A stretch of 64,000 nucleotides of DNA from Ottelia alismoides. Its lineage: Eukaryota > Streptophyta > Magnoliopsida > Alismatales > Hydrocharitaceae. Shown here one piece after another: positions 46,630-58,430 of this stretch. Under the pieces are notes generated by a model. The model searched no databases, was not told the DNA's origin, and saw nothing but the letters and a program-made list of their open reading frames with translations. The stretch lies in NCBI GenBank assembly GCA_037367405.1, contig JAZKJV010000148.1, positions 1,550,001-1,614,000 of the forward strand, written 5' to 3'. Position 1 is the stretch's first letter; every line of letters starts with the position of its first letter. The translations under genes and the position numbers were made by a program.

Positions 46630-47978
46630 TATAGTTTTCTGTCGAACCGTCGATTGAATTGATAATTTGAAACCCGATTTAACGGTTCAATCGAATTGAA
46701 CTACAATGCAAATAATGCATATATCTATGTGGTCGAGTCAATTTCAACTATTTTGCGATTAAAGTGGAAAAAGAAGAAGCTTCCGAGGTGGGGAAAAGGA
46801 AGAATCCACCTGACCTGAGAATCCGGCTCCTGAGCAACCCCACAGGTGATAGCAGACCCATCGAATCCAGATTTTTGTGGAGGACGATACCTTATCACCC
46901 ACCCCTCAACCAATCCCCAACGACCCTCTCCTCGCCTCTCCTCTCCTCTCCAGTCTCGTCCCCCTCTGCTGCAGAGGTCCACATCCAACAACAATATAGT
47001 AAACATCACCAGCAATAGAATATATAAAACCCTGTATCAAATAACGTAGTAGTAGTAATAATAATATAGGCCGACCCATCAGAGGGAGCTCCCATTTATG
47101 GGTCTCGTCTCCCTCCCCCTGCGGCTCTGTCCCTTCCCCATTTGGGTCCGGCCACGGGGGCTCCCCCAGCTGACCCTCAGGTGGCGGCTCCCCCACCCCC
47201 GTGGACCCTTCCTTGCAGGCCCATTACCCATAAGCAATGTGACCAACTTCATATCACAGGGAAAAGGTCTCGCGTGTTCCAATTTAAGAATGTAGTAATT
47301 ATAATATACGTGAAGGGGGTCCTCTTCATCCCACACCTGCATCCGTCAAGGTGGAGTCGGGATTGGAACTGGTTGTGGGGTTTGCTCTGTGTGTGGTTGG
47401 TGAGGAGAGAGAGAGAGCAGAGTGGAAGAGGGACAGAGGGAAATGGTGCGTGATGAACGGTGGACAACCGGGACTTGGATGGGGATGTTATTCACGAAAG
47501 GGACTAGTGTCCAAAGATGTCTCCTCTGTTCTCTCTCTTTCTCTCTCATGCTTGTGCTGTGAAATTGTCCATTTTACTTTGGGAGATGACTTCGTTTGCT
47601 TTGTTATTTGGGTTGGTGGTCCGTCACCTTCTCTGTCGCTCTCTTCTTATCTGTTCTCTTTGTTTCTCACATTGTTACCTGCTCTGCTCTTGTATTGCTG
47701 TGAGATGACTTCACCCACCCTCTCATGTCTTATAGGACCACATATAAACTGAGAGATCTCAATCAGAAAAGATCCTTAATAGATTCGATCGAACCTAATT
47801 TTAATATCTTTCAAGGATAACATTGAATCCAACTCTAATGTGCCAGGATTCTAATTTTTTCCAGTCATAATACTAAATAGGGGTGGAATGGAGTGGGTAA
47901 GCTTTTTGTTAATAGTAGATGTTTGGATGATTATGAAGGTTGGATTAGTAATGTGATGTAATTTATATTATTCGCGTG
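46630..47978. other. GC-richer noncoding region upstream of TCP
   Basis: Contains C/T-rich tracts (46920-46975), TAG/TAA microsatellite units at 47045-47070, a G/C hairpin at 47144-47208 (GGGTCC..CACGGGGG with CCCCCGTGGACCC), and a GA-rich then CT-rich stretch at 47400-47660. Frames on both strands are open because of composition and none shows a domain. Confidence 0.35.
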
Positions 47979-48199
47979 TTCTATTTTGGGTAAATTACGA
48001 AAAATGGACTGATCATTACATGAGACTGATCTTTATTTTGTAACAAATAGGGGACCGAAGTTCAACTTAGCGTTTCGATCTCCAACACTGTCAATGAGTT
48101 GTTTAATACAAGGTTTTACTTGACGAAATTACTCCTAACCAATTCTGCCCTCGCCCAAAAGAACTTCTGCTTGTGGAAGGGGAGGGGGATGACGATAGT

Positions 48200-48540
48200 G
48201 CGCTACCACGCCCACCGACCTCGCTGATCCTTCTCAGCTCTTCCTCAACGTCGAGGCCCACACTCTGAACACCCTCCTCGCCATCGATGTGAACCCATCT
48301 CTGCAACCTCTCCCGGCATCTATCTATCACTTCTTTGGCCTTCTGGTGTTTGTCAACGAGAGCGATAGGAACAACGACGTGCTCACCGTCATAGTCTCTT
48401 TAGCACCTGTCGTGGTCTCTACCACGAACGATAGCTTTGCAAGGTCCTTGACCTCAGAGCCACATTATACTTTACCCAACCGTGTACCTTCCCTCCATCC
48501 TCCACTGCTACCACTATGAAGAGGAGATGACCTGTGAGAA
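48200..48540. other. GC-richer segment inside the MULE, left
   Basis: Open in both directions for about 75 codons, with plus-strand VIVSLAPVVVSTTNDSFARS. Not recognised. Possibly captured exon sequence or an extended TIR. Confidence 0.25.
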
Positions 48541-50512
48541 CTGATGAACCACTAAATGCTTAAATGAATTTGGATCCGGTATAGCACATGCACTCAACAT
48601 GTCATATAAAATCGAATTAATGATCTCTGCAAGAAGGATTCGGCTTGAATCTATAACCTGGGAAGTCCAGGGTTGAACACAAGGATGCGAGCAATTTAGT
48701 GATGAAATTTAAATGTCAAATATTTTAGGGAGAAATTCTTAAGCTAATTATATTAAGCAAATGTACAATACACAAGAGTGATGATTTTCAACACATTTTT
48801 ATGCACTTAAGTTAGATGAATACAATAATGCAGAATACATGAAGTTAAGTCACTCACAATGCAATTAAAAGCACAATAACCAAAATGAGGTTGATAGCGA
48901 GAATTTCTTGAATTAATCGAACATCAATTATGGTATTAAAAGTACGGATAGATAAGCAATTATTGATCTAGAAAGCAGTTTCATAGCAACATTGATATTC
49001 AATCTCACTTTATTACTCAAATCAATTTAGCAAATATTAAACCATTTAGTAACTTAATGAAAATGATAAAAACTAACTAATGATTGATTATTAAGAATTA
49101 ATAGGCTTATCAGGTTCAATTATTTCCTAAGATGTAATTTTCAACTTCATTTAAGAATCTAATTGAGAACTTAAAAGAAGAAATAATTTACACGAATTAT
49201 AATAAAAAATAATGATAAAGCACGTCAAATGACAGAACAACAAAATATCTTTCAAATAAGATCAAAATCACTTTAATTAGATGCATAGATAATAAAATAT
49301 TCAATAATCAATCCAGAGCCTTTTTGCAAGAAAAACTCCAAGTTTTTATTACAAAACAGGACAAATAGGAGCTAAAATAAAAATAAAAAATCCGCAGGGT
49401 TATTATGCAAAATTCATACAAGTGAAGGGACTTATTTTCAATTCTGGAATAATCAAGGGGTTGGTGATGCAAAATTTCCAATCACGTGCACGTTGCACGT
49501 GACCAGGCGAGGTCGGTCAACGTGGCACCCCTTTGTGCTTCGACTGTTGCTTGGGCACGTAGGAGGCTATAGTCTCAAGTAATAGGACATGGTTGCTTGT
49601 AAGTCATTAGATTGCACCTTGAATAGAGCCAATCCAACAATATTTGAACTTTTGTGAATATCCTCTGCAAGGAGAAGATGGATCGAGATGGAGGTTGTAA
49701 TAGAATCAAAAGCACTAGGTTGAGGTCTTTCGCATGGATTAAGGATCGATGGCGATGAAACTAATCATCATGAATCGGATATTCAATCGTTCTAAAGAGC
49801 AATACAAATTAAAGAATACCACAGAAGAGATACACCTCTACTTACCTAGAATTATGAAGAACAGAGGAGAACGAAGAAGACGGGCTTGGATTGGAGTTCC
49901 ATGAACTCTTGTCTCCGCTTCAAATCTCTGGCTAAGAGATGATGCTTGAGCAGCAAATGGTGTTGCTGCAACACATCAACAATGACGTGGATCTCGTCGG
50001 CGAACACCCTCGACCGTCGCTTTCAGAACCAGGTTCCTCTGTCACTAGAAGTGTCAGTGAAGCTTGTAAGTTTCACTCTGAGTGGCAGGATAGCTTGGAA
50101 GTTTGTTGGAGATCGTGTTTTGATGGAGTGGAAGTTTGGGGTTGCTGAATAAAGATGTTTGTTTCAACCACATGTAGATGAAAGGAGGTTAGATGTTAAG
50201 GGAAGTTAGGGTTAGGAAGAGAATCACTAATGTTAGGAGAAAAGGATGGCGATGGCAGTTGGTCGGGAAATAATTAGAGGTGGTTGGAATAATTAGGAGA
50301 AGATGGGACGGTTTGGACGAGGAGGGCGAATGACTGGAGGTCAGAGATGACTTCCAAACCATTGGATTAACATCCAATGGTCTGGATTTGGGCGTAAAAG
50401 GGCGATTGAGAAGCGTTTGATCAAATTGGATCGAGGGTCTAAAGAACGATCAAGATGCAAGGGTGAGTTGATCTAATGGTCGGCAATAGGTGCAGATGGT
50501 GATAAAAGAAGC

Positions 50513-50549
50513 GGGCCACGTGGCTCCATCTGAGGGTACCACGTGGCCC
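50513..50549. repeat. Hairpin with two G-boxes inside the MULE
   Basis: GGGCCACGTGG and CCACGTGGCCC are exact 11-bp inverted arms separated by 15 bp. Each contains CCACGTGG, the G-box palindrome. Confidence 0.8.
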
Positions 50550-51216
50550 AATTAAAATTAAAGAAATTAGAGAAAAGAAAGAATAATCAGAAATAAATAG
50601 ATAGAAGATGAATCAGAAAAAGTTATCAACACGAAAGTTGTAGATATAGATCTACAACTTTTCTGTAGAAGTCAAAGAGATCAGAGGTCATCTATACATA
50701 AATAAAAATTAAATACTAATAAAAATAATATAAAATAATTTTCTTCAAATTTTCTTTTATTCATTTTTTTGTATTTTTAATTTGTTTTATGTTAATTATT
50801 TTTATATAATATTAATCTAGTTTTTATTTGATTTTTACTGAAGAACATATACATAAAATATTAGCACAATAATAGGGTTATGTTATTATATATTAAATAG
50901 TGTCAATTATATACAACACATAAAAATTAATTAATATTCTTAGTCAATGAATCTTGTTGATTAACTTAAGTAAGAGAGATAATATTGATGCTTGATGATG
51001 ATAAATACGTGATTTATCAAGAACCCAACAACAACAAGCCCTACCCCCTATTTCGGCCTCATAGACATATACACTCAACTGGGAAGATATCCAACTTACT
51101 CAAACACAAAACCCACCCCCTCCACCATCATCGTCCCTCCTCGTCCTCACCAACCACCATAACCACGAGCTACTACTGTAGAAGCCCCACCATCGTAGAC
51201 CCAAAAAACCAACAAC

Positions 51217-51920
51217 TTGGAAGAGGACACAACATCAACAACTAAACCCGCGACGGTCATTGACACGAGAGAAAGCAAGGAAGAGCAAGACAAGAAGAAT
51301 CGAAATGAGGAAGAGTTCCACATATTGACCCTCCTCCTCCAGTACACGGAGGATGTCTCCACCTTCAACCTCCACAACGAAGTCTTGTCCTCAGTTGTTG
51401 TCATGTTCTTCGATGGCGGCGGCAACAATCGGGAGGCTCTGGCCTTTGGTGCCCTGATGGTGGTGCACCTGGGCATCATCGTCACCATAATGAGGTTCTT
51501 GTCGTAATCCGGGAAGACTCTGTAGGTGAAATAAAAATATAATAAATATAAATATAAAATGATATAAGAAGGGTTAGATAGTACCGGATTTGATGCGATG
51601 AGCAATATGATGATGAGATGGACCAACTTGCCGAGGCGTGCGAAATGCACTGACCTTAAGAATAGATTCGTACCCCCACGGAGTTTCCGATGGTGCGATC
51701 GGTATTGGTATACGACTACTCTCCAAGATACAACGGCGAGATCTCAATGGGTATGCACGTACCAACATCAAGATCTATTGAGCAACGATATATCATTCCT
51801 TCAAGTTGATTCACTCTAAAAGAATAGAGAGGATAGAATGATTGTGTATTGTGTGTTCTCAAAGCAATGCTATAGGCCCCTTTATATAGATACACAATAA
51901 GAGAACGTTACACATTCAAA
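51217..51920 (-). other. Captured promoter-exon-intron-like segment in the MULE
   Basis: On the minus strand a TATATAAAGGGGCC box at about 51890 precedes a leader. A donor AAG|GTCAGTG lies at 51654, a pyrimidine-rich intron follows, and the acceptor is CACCTACAG at 51520, a 135-bp intron. The exon after it reads VFPDYDKNLIMVTMMPR on minus. On plus the same stretch encodes a membrane-like VLSSVVVMFFDGGGNNREAL. I cannot identify the source gene or which strand was coding. Confidence 0.35.
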
Positions 51921-52330
51921 ATAATCAATTAAATCCTCCATTCAAATTGAATATTAATCATTCATAAAATAATGTATTAAAAATATAATAAAGAGGATTC
52001 AATATTCTCATAATGTGCACAACATCCATCATTATTATTTTAAAGAAAAATGTGTAACATACAACATGCATGCAACGTTACATAAAAGATTTAAGTAATA
52101 TATTAATGAATATATTGACAATAAATCATATCCATGTAAAGACATTAAAAACACGATAGTGATATAATATCACTAATAAATTGTCATGCAAAAAACATAT
52201 GCTATAAATCACATGCTCATTGATGCTAACCAAATAAAGTTCATGCACCAATGAATATAAAATAAATTCACCTTTATGTTTTTAACAAAGTAATAAAAGT
52301 ATTTGAAATATAATAAAATATCAACAGACT

Positions 52331-52700
52331 CTAGTAGAAAGGAGCGAAAGCTGCCACAACATTCTTGGCGGCAACGAGGAGAAAGGTGGATTTGACGGAG
52401 TTGTCATTATCGTACGTGGAGAAGGTTGTATCCGGCAAGGAGATCCTGGTTGCCATGAAATAGATCGGTTGGAAAATCAACCTCATATTGGTGGGTCGAA
52501 CCACATCATCCCCAACACTTGCCGACATGACAAACTGCCCAGAGATGGGTCGAGTGGGAAGCTACTTGGCTTCAGCGGGTTTCTCGACAATAGCATTTGT
52601 GGTGGTGATGCACCAGTACCATTCGTCGCGGACTCCGATGGAACTACCATGCTAGGAGATTGCGGAAGAGAACGAGGTGCGAGGAGCGCGTAGCAGAAGT
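52331..52700 (-). other. GC-richer segment inside the MULE, right
   Basis: The minus strand reads RPTNMRLIFQPIYFMATRIS and then NSVKSTFLLVAAKNVVAAFA before a stop near 52331. Not recognised. It continues from the right TIR, so it may be captured coding sequence. Confidence 0.25.
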
Positions 52701-52962
52701 ACATCGCCATTATCCTCCTCCCATTCCACAAGTAGAAGCTCTTTTGGGTGAGGGTAGAATTGGTAAGGGATAATTTCGTCAACTAAACCATGTATTGAGC
52801 CATCCATTGACCGTGTTGGGGACTGAAACATTAAGTTAAACTTTGATCTCCTATTTGTTATAAACTAAAGATCAACCCCTAATTTGAGAATCCATATAAA
52901 GATCAATCTCTTTTTTGTAATATACCCTTCTATTTTTAAATAAGATAAAGTGAGATTGCCGT

Positions 52963-53285
52963 GGGTGGAGGTAACTTGGCTCTCCTCCTTTTTTATTTTT
53001 TTTTGAAAAATACCATCATAAATTTTCATCACTATATCCATATATTATGTCCCTCAAGTTTAATGCCAAACAAAGACTTATACATCCTCAATATGAACAA
53101 TCATTTTTTAATGATCGCAGAATTGTTGAAATCGACATTGTCTTGATGAAGGCTGTAGGAGTCTCCATATCGTACAAAACTTGAATGATATAATATAAGG
53201 ATATAGTGATGAAAATCTAATAAAAACTATTTTTTCGAAAAATAAAAAAATGAGACGGGGACCAGGTTAACTCGGAGCAGCTCAA
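52963..53285. mobile_element. Foldback MITE relative, diverged
   Basis: CACTATATCC..TATGTCCCTC on the left and GGATATAGTGATGAAAATC on the right are inverted. CAAAGACTTATAC and GTAGGAGTCTCCATATCG sit where other copies have the AAACAGAGACTCC core. Arms contain GGTAACTTGGCTC and GGTTAACTCGGAGC. It sits 36 bp outside the MULE. Confidence 0.6.
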
Positions 53286-53289
53286 TTTT

Positions 53290-54120
53290 ATTCGTTTAGA
53301 TATTTACATTTATTTATGATTTTGATGTTGACTTTTTTACTCGAAAACGATTGTAATTATTATATTTAAAGAAAACTTGAGACCCACATAATTAATTTCA
53401 ATAAAAAAAATGAGTGCAGAGATGGATAATCCAAACCCGAATATGCATTAGAATATGGTAACTTGTTTACCTTCCAAGAAATACGTATCACTCTTAAGAA
53501 TAAGTCATTAGATGAAGAATTTGTACATAATATTGGGGAAACAACGAAAGCAAAATAGTTATAGTTATTATTTAATTCGTAAAATCAACTAGATATAAAA
53601 GTAATGGAACAATCAATCTACACTATAATTAAGAAAAAAACAAGACTCCCAATTTAGCTGAGTGGAAAAACAATAAAAATAACTAAAAACTCCGAACAAG
53701 GACAACCAATAAAAAATGTTAAAAATTGTTATGTTACGTATGTAACTTAAAATTTATAAATATTTGGTAAGATATGAAAAAGAGATATTTACCTCACCAA
53801 CTCTAAAATTTTGTAAATTACCTTTTCGACCTTTGAAACAACATGATTCACCCTCTTAAATTTTGTATATTACCTTTTCGACCTTTGAAACAATACCACG
53901 TAAAATTGTTTAATCTTACCCCATGAACTATGCGTTTAATCTGTTTGAAGCTCATGGGTTTCTTGGGTAATTTACATAATCGAGGTAATTACGTTGTGCA
54001 AAAAGTTGGTAAAGTTAATTTACAAGGTTTATAGGATTCATGGGTAAATATACCTAAAAAATATGTTGCTTGTTTAGTGATATTCGGAACATGTTTAGCT
54101 TGTTTTACACATAATACTAA
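53290..54120. other. AT-rich DNA with a 51-bp direct duplication
   Basis: AAATTTTGT(A)AATTACC followed by TTTTCGACCTTTGAAACAA occurs at about 53806 and again at 53857, a direct duplication with a 51-bp offset. No gene seen. Confidence 0.5.
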
Positions 54121-54127
54121 ATTGTAT

Positions 54128-54470
54128 AAGGGTTAATAGGGCTACCCTCAGAGGTTGAACCAACTTGGTTACCTCCATGTTTATTTTTTCATTTCGTTAG
54201 GTATTTTTCGAAAACACCTGAAGAGGATTTAGTCAACTAGATGACAATATATTGTCTAAAAATTTCATGTAAACAGACATTCTTGACTCATCCATCTAAC
54301 ATAGATCAATTTCAGCAATTCTGAAACAATTAAAATTTGACAGTCTTGATGGATGGTTTAAGAATGTCTGTTTTACATGAAATTTGAATAAGACGTGATG
54401 TCGTATAGTTATCGAAATTTCTCCAAATATTTTTAGATAAAAGTATGGTAGCGACCCTGAAGGCGTACAC
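54128..54470. mobile_element. Foldback element relic
   Basis: TTAATAGGGCTACCCTCAGA on the left and GTATGGTAGCGACCCTGAAG on the right, with inverted CATCCATC/GATGGATG and AACAGACATTCTTGA/AAGAATGTCTGTTTT in the middle. Same geometry as the other foldback MITEs, diverged core. Confidence 0.5.
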
Positions 54471-54820
54471 ATTTTACCCATCGTATAATCTAATATATGA
54501 AGTTCATAAATTTGGATATGCGAATATCACCATTCATGTTAAATTGGTAAGAAACATTACTTTACTTGAAAGAAAAAATATAAAAAAGTTTCAAAGAGGC
54601 ATAGGATTATATATGAATTTTATCTTTGGAAAGATCAAAACCTGTCCAAATCCCACGTGGCATCCACCAATCACCAAAATCCCACTTGTAATTCACACGG
54701 CACTTGGCACAATTATAGAGAAAATCTGAAATATTTAGAAAACCTTGGTTTAAGGATGAACATCGCAACTATAAATCACATTTGCATTTGGTGCAAGCAG
54801 AAATGCAAACGATGGATACA

Positions 54821-55140
54821 TATATGGATATAAGTATTCTCAAATTCTTATCTATTTTTAAGCTCGAGAATGGATGCAAATGCAAATGTAAAATTATCTT
54901 AGCATATACTAGAATACGAACACAAAGATCAAGACGGATATGCATATACTCTGTAAATTAGCTCAAAAATATACATATGTTTGTTGTTCTACACGTGCTA
55001 TAAATATAGTAAATACATTTATTTCATAACTCATATCAAGTATGATGAAAGAATATATAAAATATGTTACAAATATTTAAAAATAAATATACAATTTTAT
55101 TTATATATAAAAATGAATATATGGATACAGATATGAATAT
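54821..55140. mobile_element. Fragment of the GATACGGATAT element
   Basis: Begins with GCAAACGATGGATACATATA and carries GGATATRNATA words as in 32921-34036. The right end is cut by a (TA)n run and the next MITE. Confidence 0.5.
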
Positions 55141-55150
55141 ATATATATAT

Positions 55151-55533
55151 GAGGGTGGAGAGCTTGCACCAAGGTGCATGTAATTTTACATGCATCGGGG
55201 GTTAAATCTTCCGCATTTTTTTACTTTTTTGAAAAATACCACATGTTTATTCATCTATATATCCTTTTAATATGCCATTCGAATTTCGTCAGAAACAGAG
55301 ACTCCTATGCCCTCCATCTAGAACAAGTCGATTACAACAATTCTAAGACCGTTAAAATTACATGTTCTAAATGGAGATCATAGGAGTCTCTGTTTCTGAT
55401 TAAATTCGAATGGCATATTGGAGGGATATATAGATGAATATACATGATGGTATTTTTCAAAATAGTAAAAAATATGGAAGATATAAGACCCGGTGCATGT
55501 AAAATTACATGCACCTTGGTGCAAGCTCCCCAT

Positions 55534-55540
<7 letters not shown>
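55151..55540. mobile_element. Foldback MITE, 'GCACCAAGGTGCA' arm type
   Basis: The arms GAGAGCTTGCACCAAGGTGC, continuing ATGTAATTTTACATGCA, appear inverted at both ends. The inner core GAAACAGAGACTCCTATGCC and GGAGTCTCTGTTTCTGA is present. (TA)n on the left; on the right (CT)n at 55541-55569 then (TA)n. Arm type shared with 10835-11090. Confidence 0.85.

Positions 55541-55592
<52 letters not shown>
55541..55592. repeat. (CT)n(TA)n microsatellite
   Basis: About 14 CT units followed by about 11 TA units, between two MITEs. Confidence 0.9.
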
Positions 55593-55758
55593 GGAGTGAT
55601 CCTATGAGAGCCAAATCCTGTGAGAGCATGAGAGCGTTCATCTTGGACCACATGATCCAATGAGGTGAGAGAAGATCAGGAGAGAGAAAACAGAATCATG
55701 TGGTACACAATGCATACTCTCATGCTCTCACATTTTTTTGCTCTCATAGGATCACTCT
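55593..55758. mobile_element. Palindromic GTGATCCTATGAGAGC MITE, copy 2
   Basis: Left GAGTGATCCTATGAGAGCC and right GCTCTCATAGGATCACTC inverted, with the same inner words as 2223-2385. Between (TA)n tracts on both sides. Confidence 0.85.
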
Positions 55759-55785
55759 TATATATATATATATATATATATATAT

Positions 55786-57241
55786 GGTCCTTCCAATGAG
55801 GTGCACCTTTCCTGGGTGCATGGAAAACCCATCACGAGAGCCGTTAGATCTCGACCTAGTGGTTCTTCATCCAAAAGGATATTTTAGTCCATAAATTTTC
55901 GTTTTAAATTTGAATTTAATTTGGAATTTGAAATTTATTTCGTCCTTGTATATTTCCATTTTTAGCGTGTCTGATTTGGTATTTTTTGTTGCCTTTTAAT
56001 TATTGAAATTTCGCCAACGTGGTAGCAATTTCGCGCAATGCAGAATAGCAGATCTTTTTGTAAAATTCTTGTTGATATTGTAATTAAAAATTGTATCCTG
56101 CATTGTAAAATAAAATCACAATTAGTAATAGTTGTATTATTATAATTGTAATTTTGATAACACTATTGTAAAAATTCATGCACTTTTGTAAAATCCGTAC
56201 GAAGATTGTAAATCCACACTTACAATTATGTGCTTTTTTCACAAAAATGTACGGTACATTCGCACCCTGCAGAATGCCAAGCATCTTTGTAAAATTCGAA
56301 TCCATATTGTAATTTTGCATCCTGCATTGTAAACTAAATGTAAATAGTTTTTGCCATATCACGGAATTTAATTAAATGAAAAAAAACAGTCTGAAATTTG
56401 TAAAAAAATGATATGAGATTCTAAAATACGATCTGAGATTGTAAAAAAATACTCGAGATTGCAAAATAGGATCTCTGATTGTAAAAAATTGGGCACGCCA
56501 TCCATCTCCAGCATCCTCTCTACCTGCACCTCCTCCGCCCTTCTCCTCCATGACCCACCTGAAATTTGTAAAAAAAATGATATGAGATTGTAAAATACGA
56601 TCTGAGATTGTAAAAAAAATACTCGAGATTGCAAAATAGGATCTCTGATTCTAAAAAACTGGGCACGCCCTCCATCTCCAGCATCCTCTCTACCCTCACC
56701 TCCTCCGTCCTTCTCCTCCACGACCCACCTCCTCCTTGTATGTCCTCCTCCGCATACACACCTTCATTCACGCACTCTTTCAACCTTCTCCTCCATGACT
56801 CACCTCCTCCATGCGTAGCCATCAACATATTGAAATCACTTGGTATTTTAAATATCTATTAATCTAGCCTTGTTTAATGAAACCATACCTAAAACCACGC
56901 GAGGATCAACACTGGAGGCTCGAGCGCCGCCGCCCTGCTGTACCGCCTCTTGCCCAGCCCACGCCCATGCGTCCTTCCGGCCACCATTGATCCCCCTCCG
57001 CCGTCAGCGACACCCACCTAGGATTCCGTCGTCGTTAGTTGTTTTTGATAGGAGAGCAATAGACTTTGAATTGTCACATTCTATTTTTGGAATGAGACAA
57101 AATGACCATAATGGGTTTTTAGCATTAAAAATTTAAGATTAAAAAGGAAATAATAGGATCCGTTGGATTAATTACGAATGGCTGAGATGGCGGGCTTTCC
57201 TTGCACACAGGAAAGGTGCACCTCATTTGAAATATCTTCTA
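55786..57241. mobile_element. 1.45-kb TIR element in (TA)n, family copy 2
   Basis: Left CCAATGAGGTGCACCTTTCC and inverted right CAAATGAGGTGCACCTTTCC. (TA)n on both sides. Family copy 1 is at 2406-3921, and both share the near-terminal GGATTAATTACGAATGG word. The interior contains TTGTAAAAT-type words many times (56060-56480), a 120-bp-scale duplication (TGAAATTTGTAAAAAAATGA.. at 56390 and 56560) and a GC-rich block with a CATCTCCAGCATCCTCTC repeat (56500-57020), possibly captured gene sequence. No transposase. Confidence 0.75.
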
Positions 57242-57258
57242 TTTATCTATATATATAT

Positions 57259-57642
57259 GAGGTTAATGGGGCTGCCCCCTTGGGGAGCCAACATGGCTGC
57301 CTTCGTACCATTTACGGTATTTTTTTTATTTTTTTCAAAAAATATCGTCATGTATATTCATCACTATATCCCTCCTATATACAATTCGAATTTCGTCAGA
57401 AACAGAGACTCCTACGACCTCCATCTTGACGGTCATTTTTTAACGGTAACATGATTTTTTAAATCAACACCATCTCGATTGAGGCCGTAGGAGTCTCTGT
57501 TTGTGACGAAATTCGAATGGTATATAGGAGGGATATAGGGATGAATATACATGATTTTATTTTTCAAAAAAAATAAAAAAATACACCGAAATAGGGGGCG
57601 GGGCAGCCATTGTTGGCTGCCCCCAGGGGGCAGCCCCAATAA

Positions 57643-57645
<3 letters not shown>
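57259..57645. mobile_element. Foldback MITE, 'GCCAACATGGCTGCC' arm type
   Basis: 387 bp between TA tracts. Left GGTTAATGGGGCTGCCCCCT and inverted right TTTATTGGGGCTGCCCCCTG, with a small hairpin AGCCAACATGGCT in the arm. Core GAAACAGAGACTCCTACGAC and GGAGTCTCTGTTTGTGACG. Confidence 0.85.

Positions 57646-57686
<41 letters not shown>
57646..57686. repeat. (TA)n microsatellite
   Basis: About 20 TA units joining two foldback MITEs. Confidence 0.9.
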
Positions 57687-57691
<5 letters not shown>

Positions 57692-58072
57692 AAATGGGGC
57701 TGCCCCCAGGGAGTAGCCAACTTGGCTACTCCCACCCCTATTTTCCCTCATTTTTTTATTTTTTTGGAAAATAAAAATTTGTATATTCATCACTATATCC
57801 CTCTAACATTGTACTAAAATTTCGTCAGAAACAGAGACTCCTAAGTCCTCCATCCAGACGTCATTTTTTTAACGGTCGCAGGATTTTTTAAATTGATCAT
57901 GTTTGGATGGAGGCCGTAGGAGTCTCTGTTTCTGACGAAGTTTTAATAGAATGTGAGAGGGATATAATGATGAATTTACACATTTTTCTTTTCCAAAGAA
58001 ATAAAAAAATGAGGGAAAAATAGGGGTGGGAGTAGCCAAGTTGGCTACTCCCAGGGGGCAGCCCCATTTAAC

Positions 58073-58074
<2 letters not shown>
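57687..58074. mobile_element. Foldback MITE, 'GGCTGCCCC/AGTAGCC' arm type
   Basis: 388 bp. GGGTAAAATGGGGCTGCCCC on the left and GGGTTAAATGGGGCTGCCCC inverted on the right, hairpin AGTAGCCAACTTGGCTACT, full core. Closely similar to 4953-5332, so probably a recent copy. Confidence 0.88.

Positions 58075-58152
<78 letters not shown>
58075..58152. repeat. (TA)n(CA)n(TA)n compound microsatellite
   Basis: TA run, then about 14 CA units (58109-58137), then TA again, between two foldback MITEs. Confidence 0.92.
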
Positions 58153-58416
58153 GGGTTAAATGGGGCTGCCCCCTGGGAGTAGTTGGCTACTCCCACCAAA
58201 CAGGATCGATTTAAAAAATCCTGCGACTGTTAAAAAATGACGTCTGGATGGAGGGCTTAGGAGGCTCTGTTTCTGACGAAATTTTAGTAGAATGTGAGAG
58301 GGATATAGTGATGAATACACAAATTTTTATTTTCCAAAAAAAAATAAAAAATGAGGGAAAAATAGGGATGGGAGTAGCCAAGTTGGCTACTCCCTGGGGG
58401 CAGCCCCATTTTACCC
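58153..58416. mobile_element. Foldback MITE with half of the core deleted
   Basis: 264 bp. Both arms of the GGCTGCCCC type are present, but the left inner half is missing. The right half retains GGAGGCTCTGTTTCTGACG. This gives a natural deletion derivative of the 388-bp neighbour. Confidence 0.82.
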
Positions 58417-58430
58417 TATATATATATATA

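Larger units (their letters stand above)
47988..52927. mobile_element. Mutator-like element, 4.94 kb, nonautonomous
   Basis: TIRs of about 210 bp: GGGTAAATTACGAAAAATGG at the left (47988-48200) pairs with GGGTATATTACAAAAAAGAG at the right (52710-52927, inverted). Shared blocks include TTGTAACAAATAGGGGA/TTATAACAAATAGGAGA, TTGACGAAATTA and TCTRCTTGTGGAA. The exact 9-bp duplication TTCTATTTT lies at 47979-47987 and 52928-52936, the Mutator size. No MURA transposase frame is visible. GC-richer inner segments next to both TIRs and at 51.0-51.9 kb suggest captured gene pieces (Pack-MULE). Confidence 0.88.

Noticed and set aside
47346..47752. 133-codon plus-strand frame upstream of TCP
   Set aside because: Composition-driven Leu/Ser-rich sequence over CT-rich DNA. 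No domain and no start context.
48660..48690. SINE B box (CCAGGGTTGAACAC)
   Set aside because: No A box at the right distance and no target duplication.
51147..51650. 167-codon minus-strand frame in the MULE as one protein
   Set aside because: It reads through what looks like a 135-bp intron (51520-51654), and the translation has no recognisable family.
58109..58137. (CA)n tract as a regulatory Z-DNA element
   Set aside because: It lies inside a compound microsatellite between two MITEs, far from any gene. Nothing supports a function.
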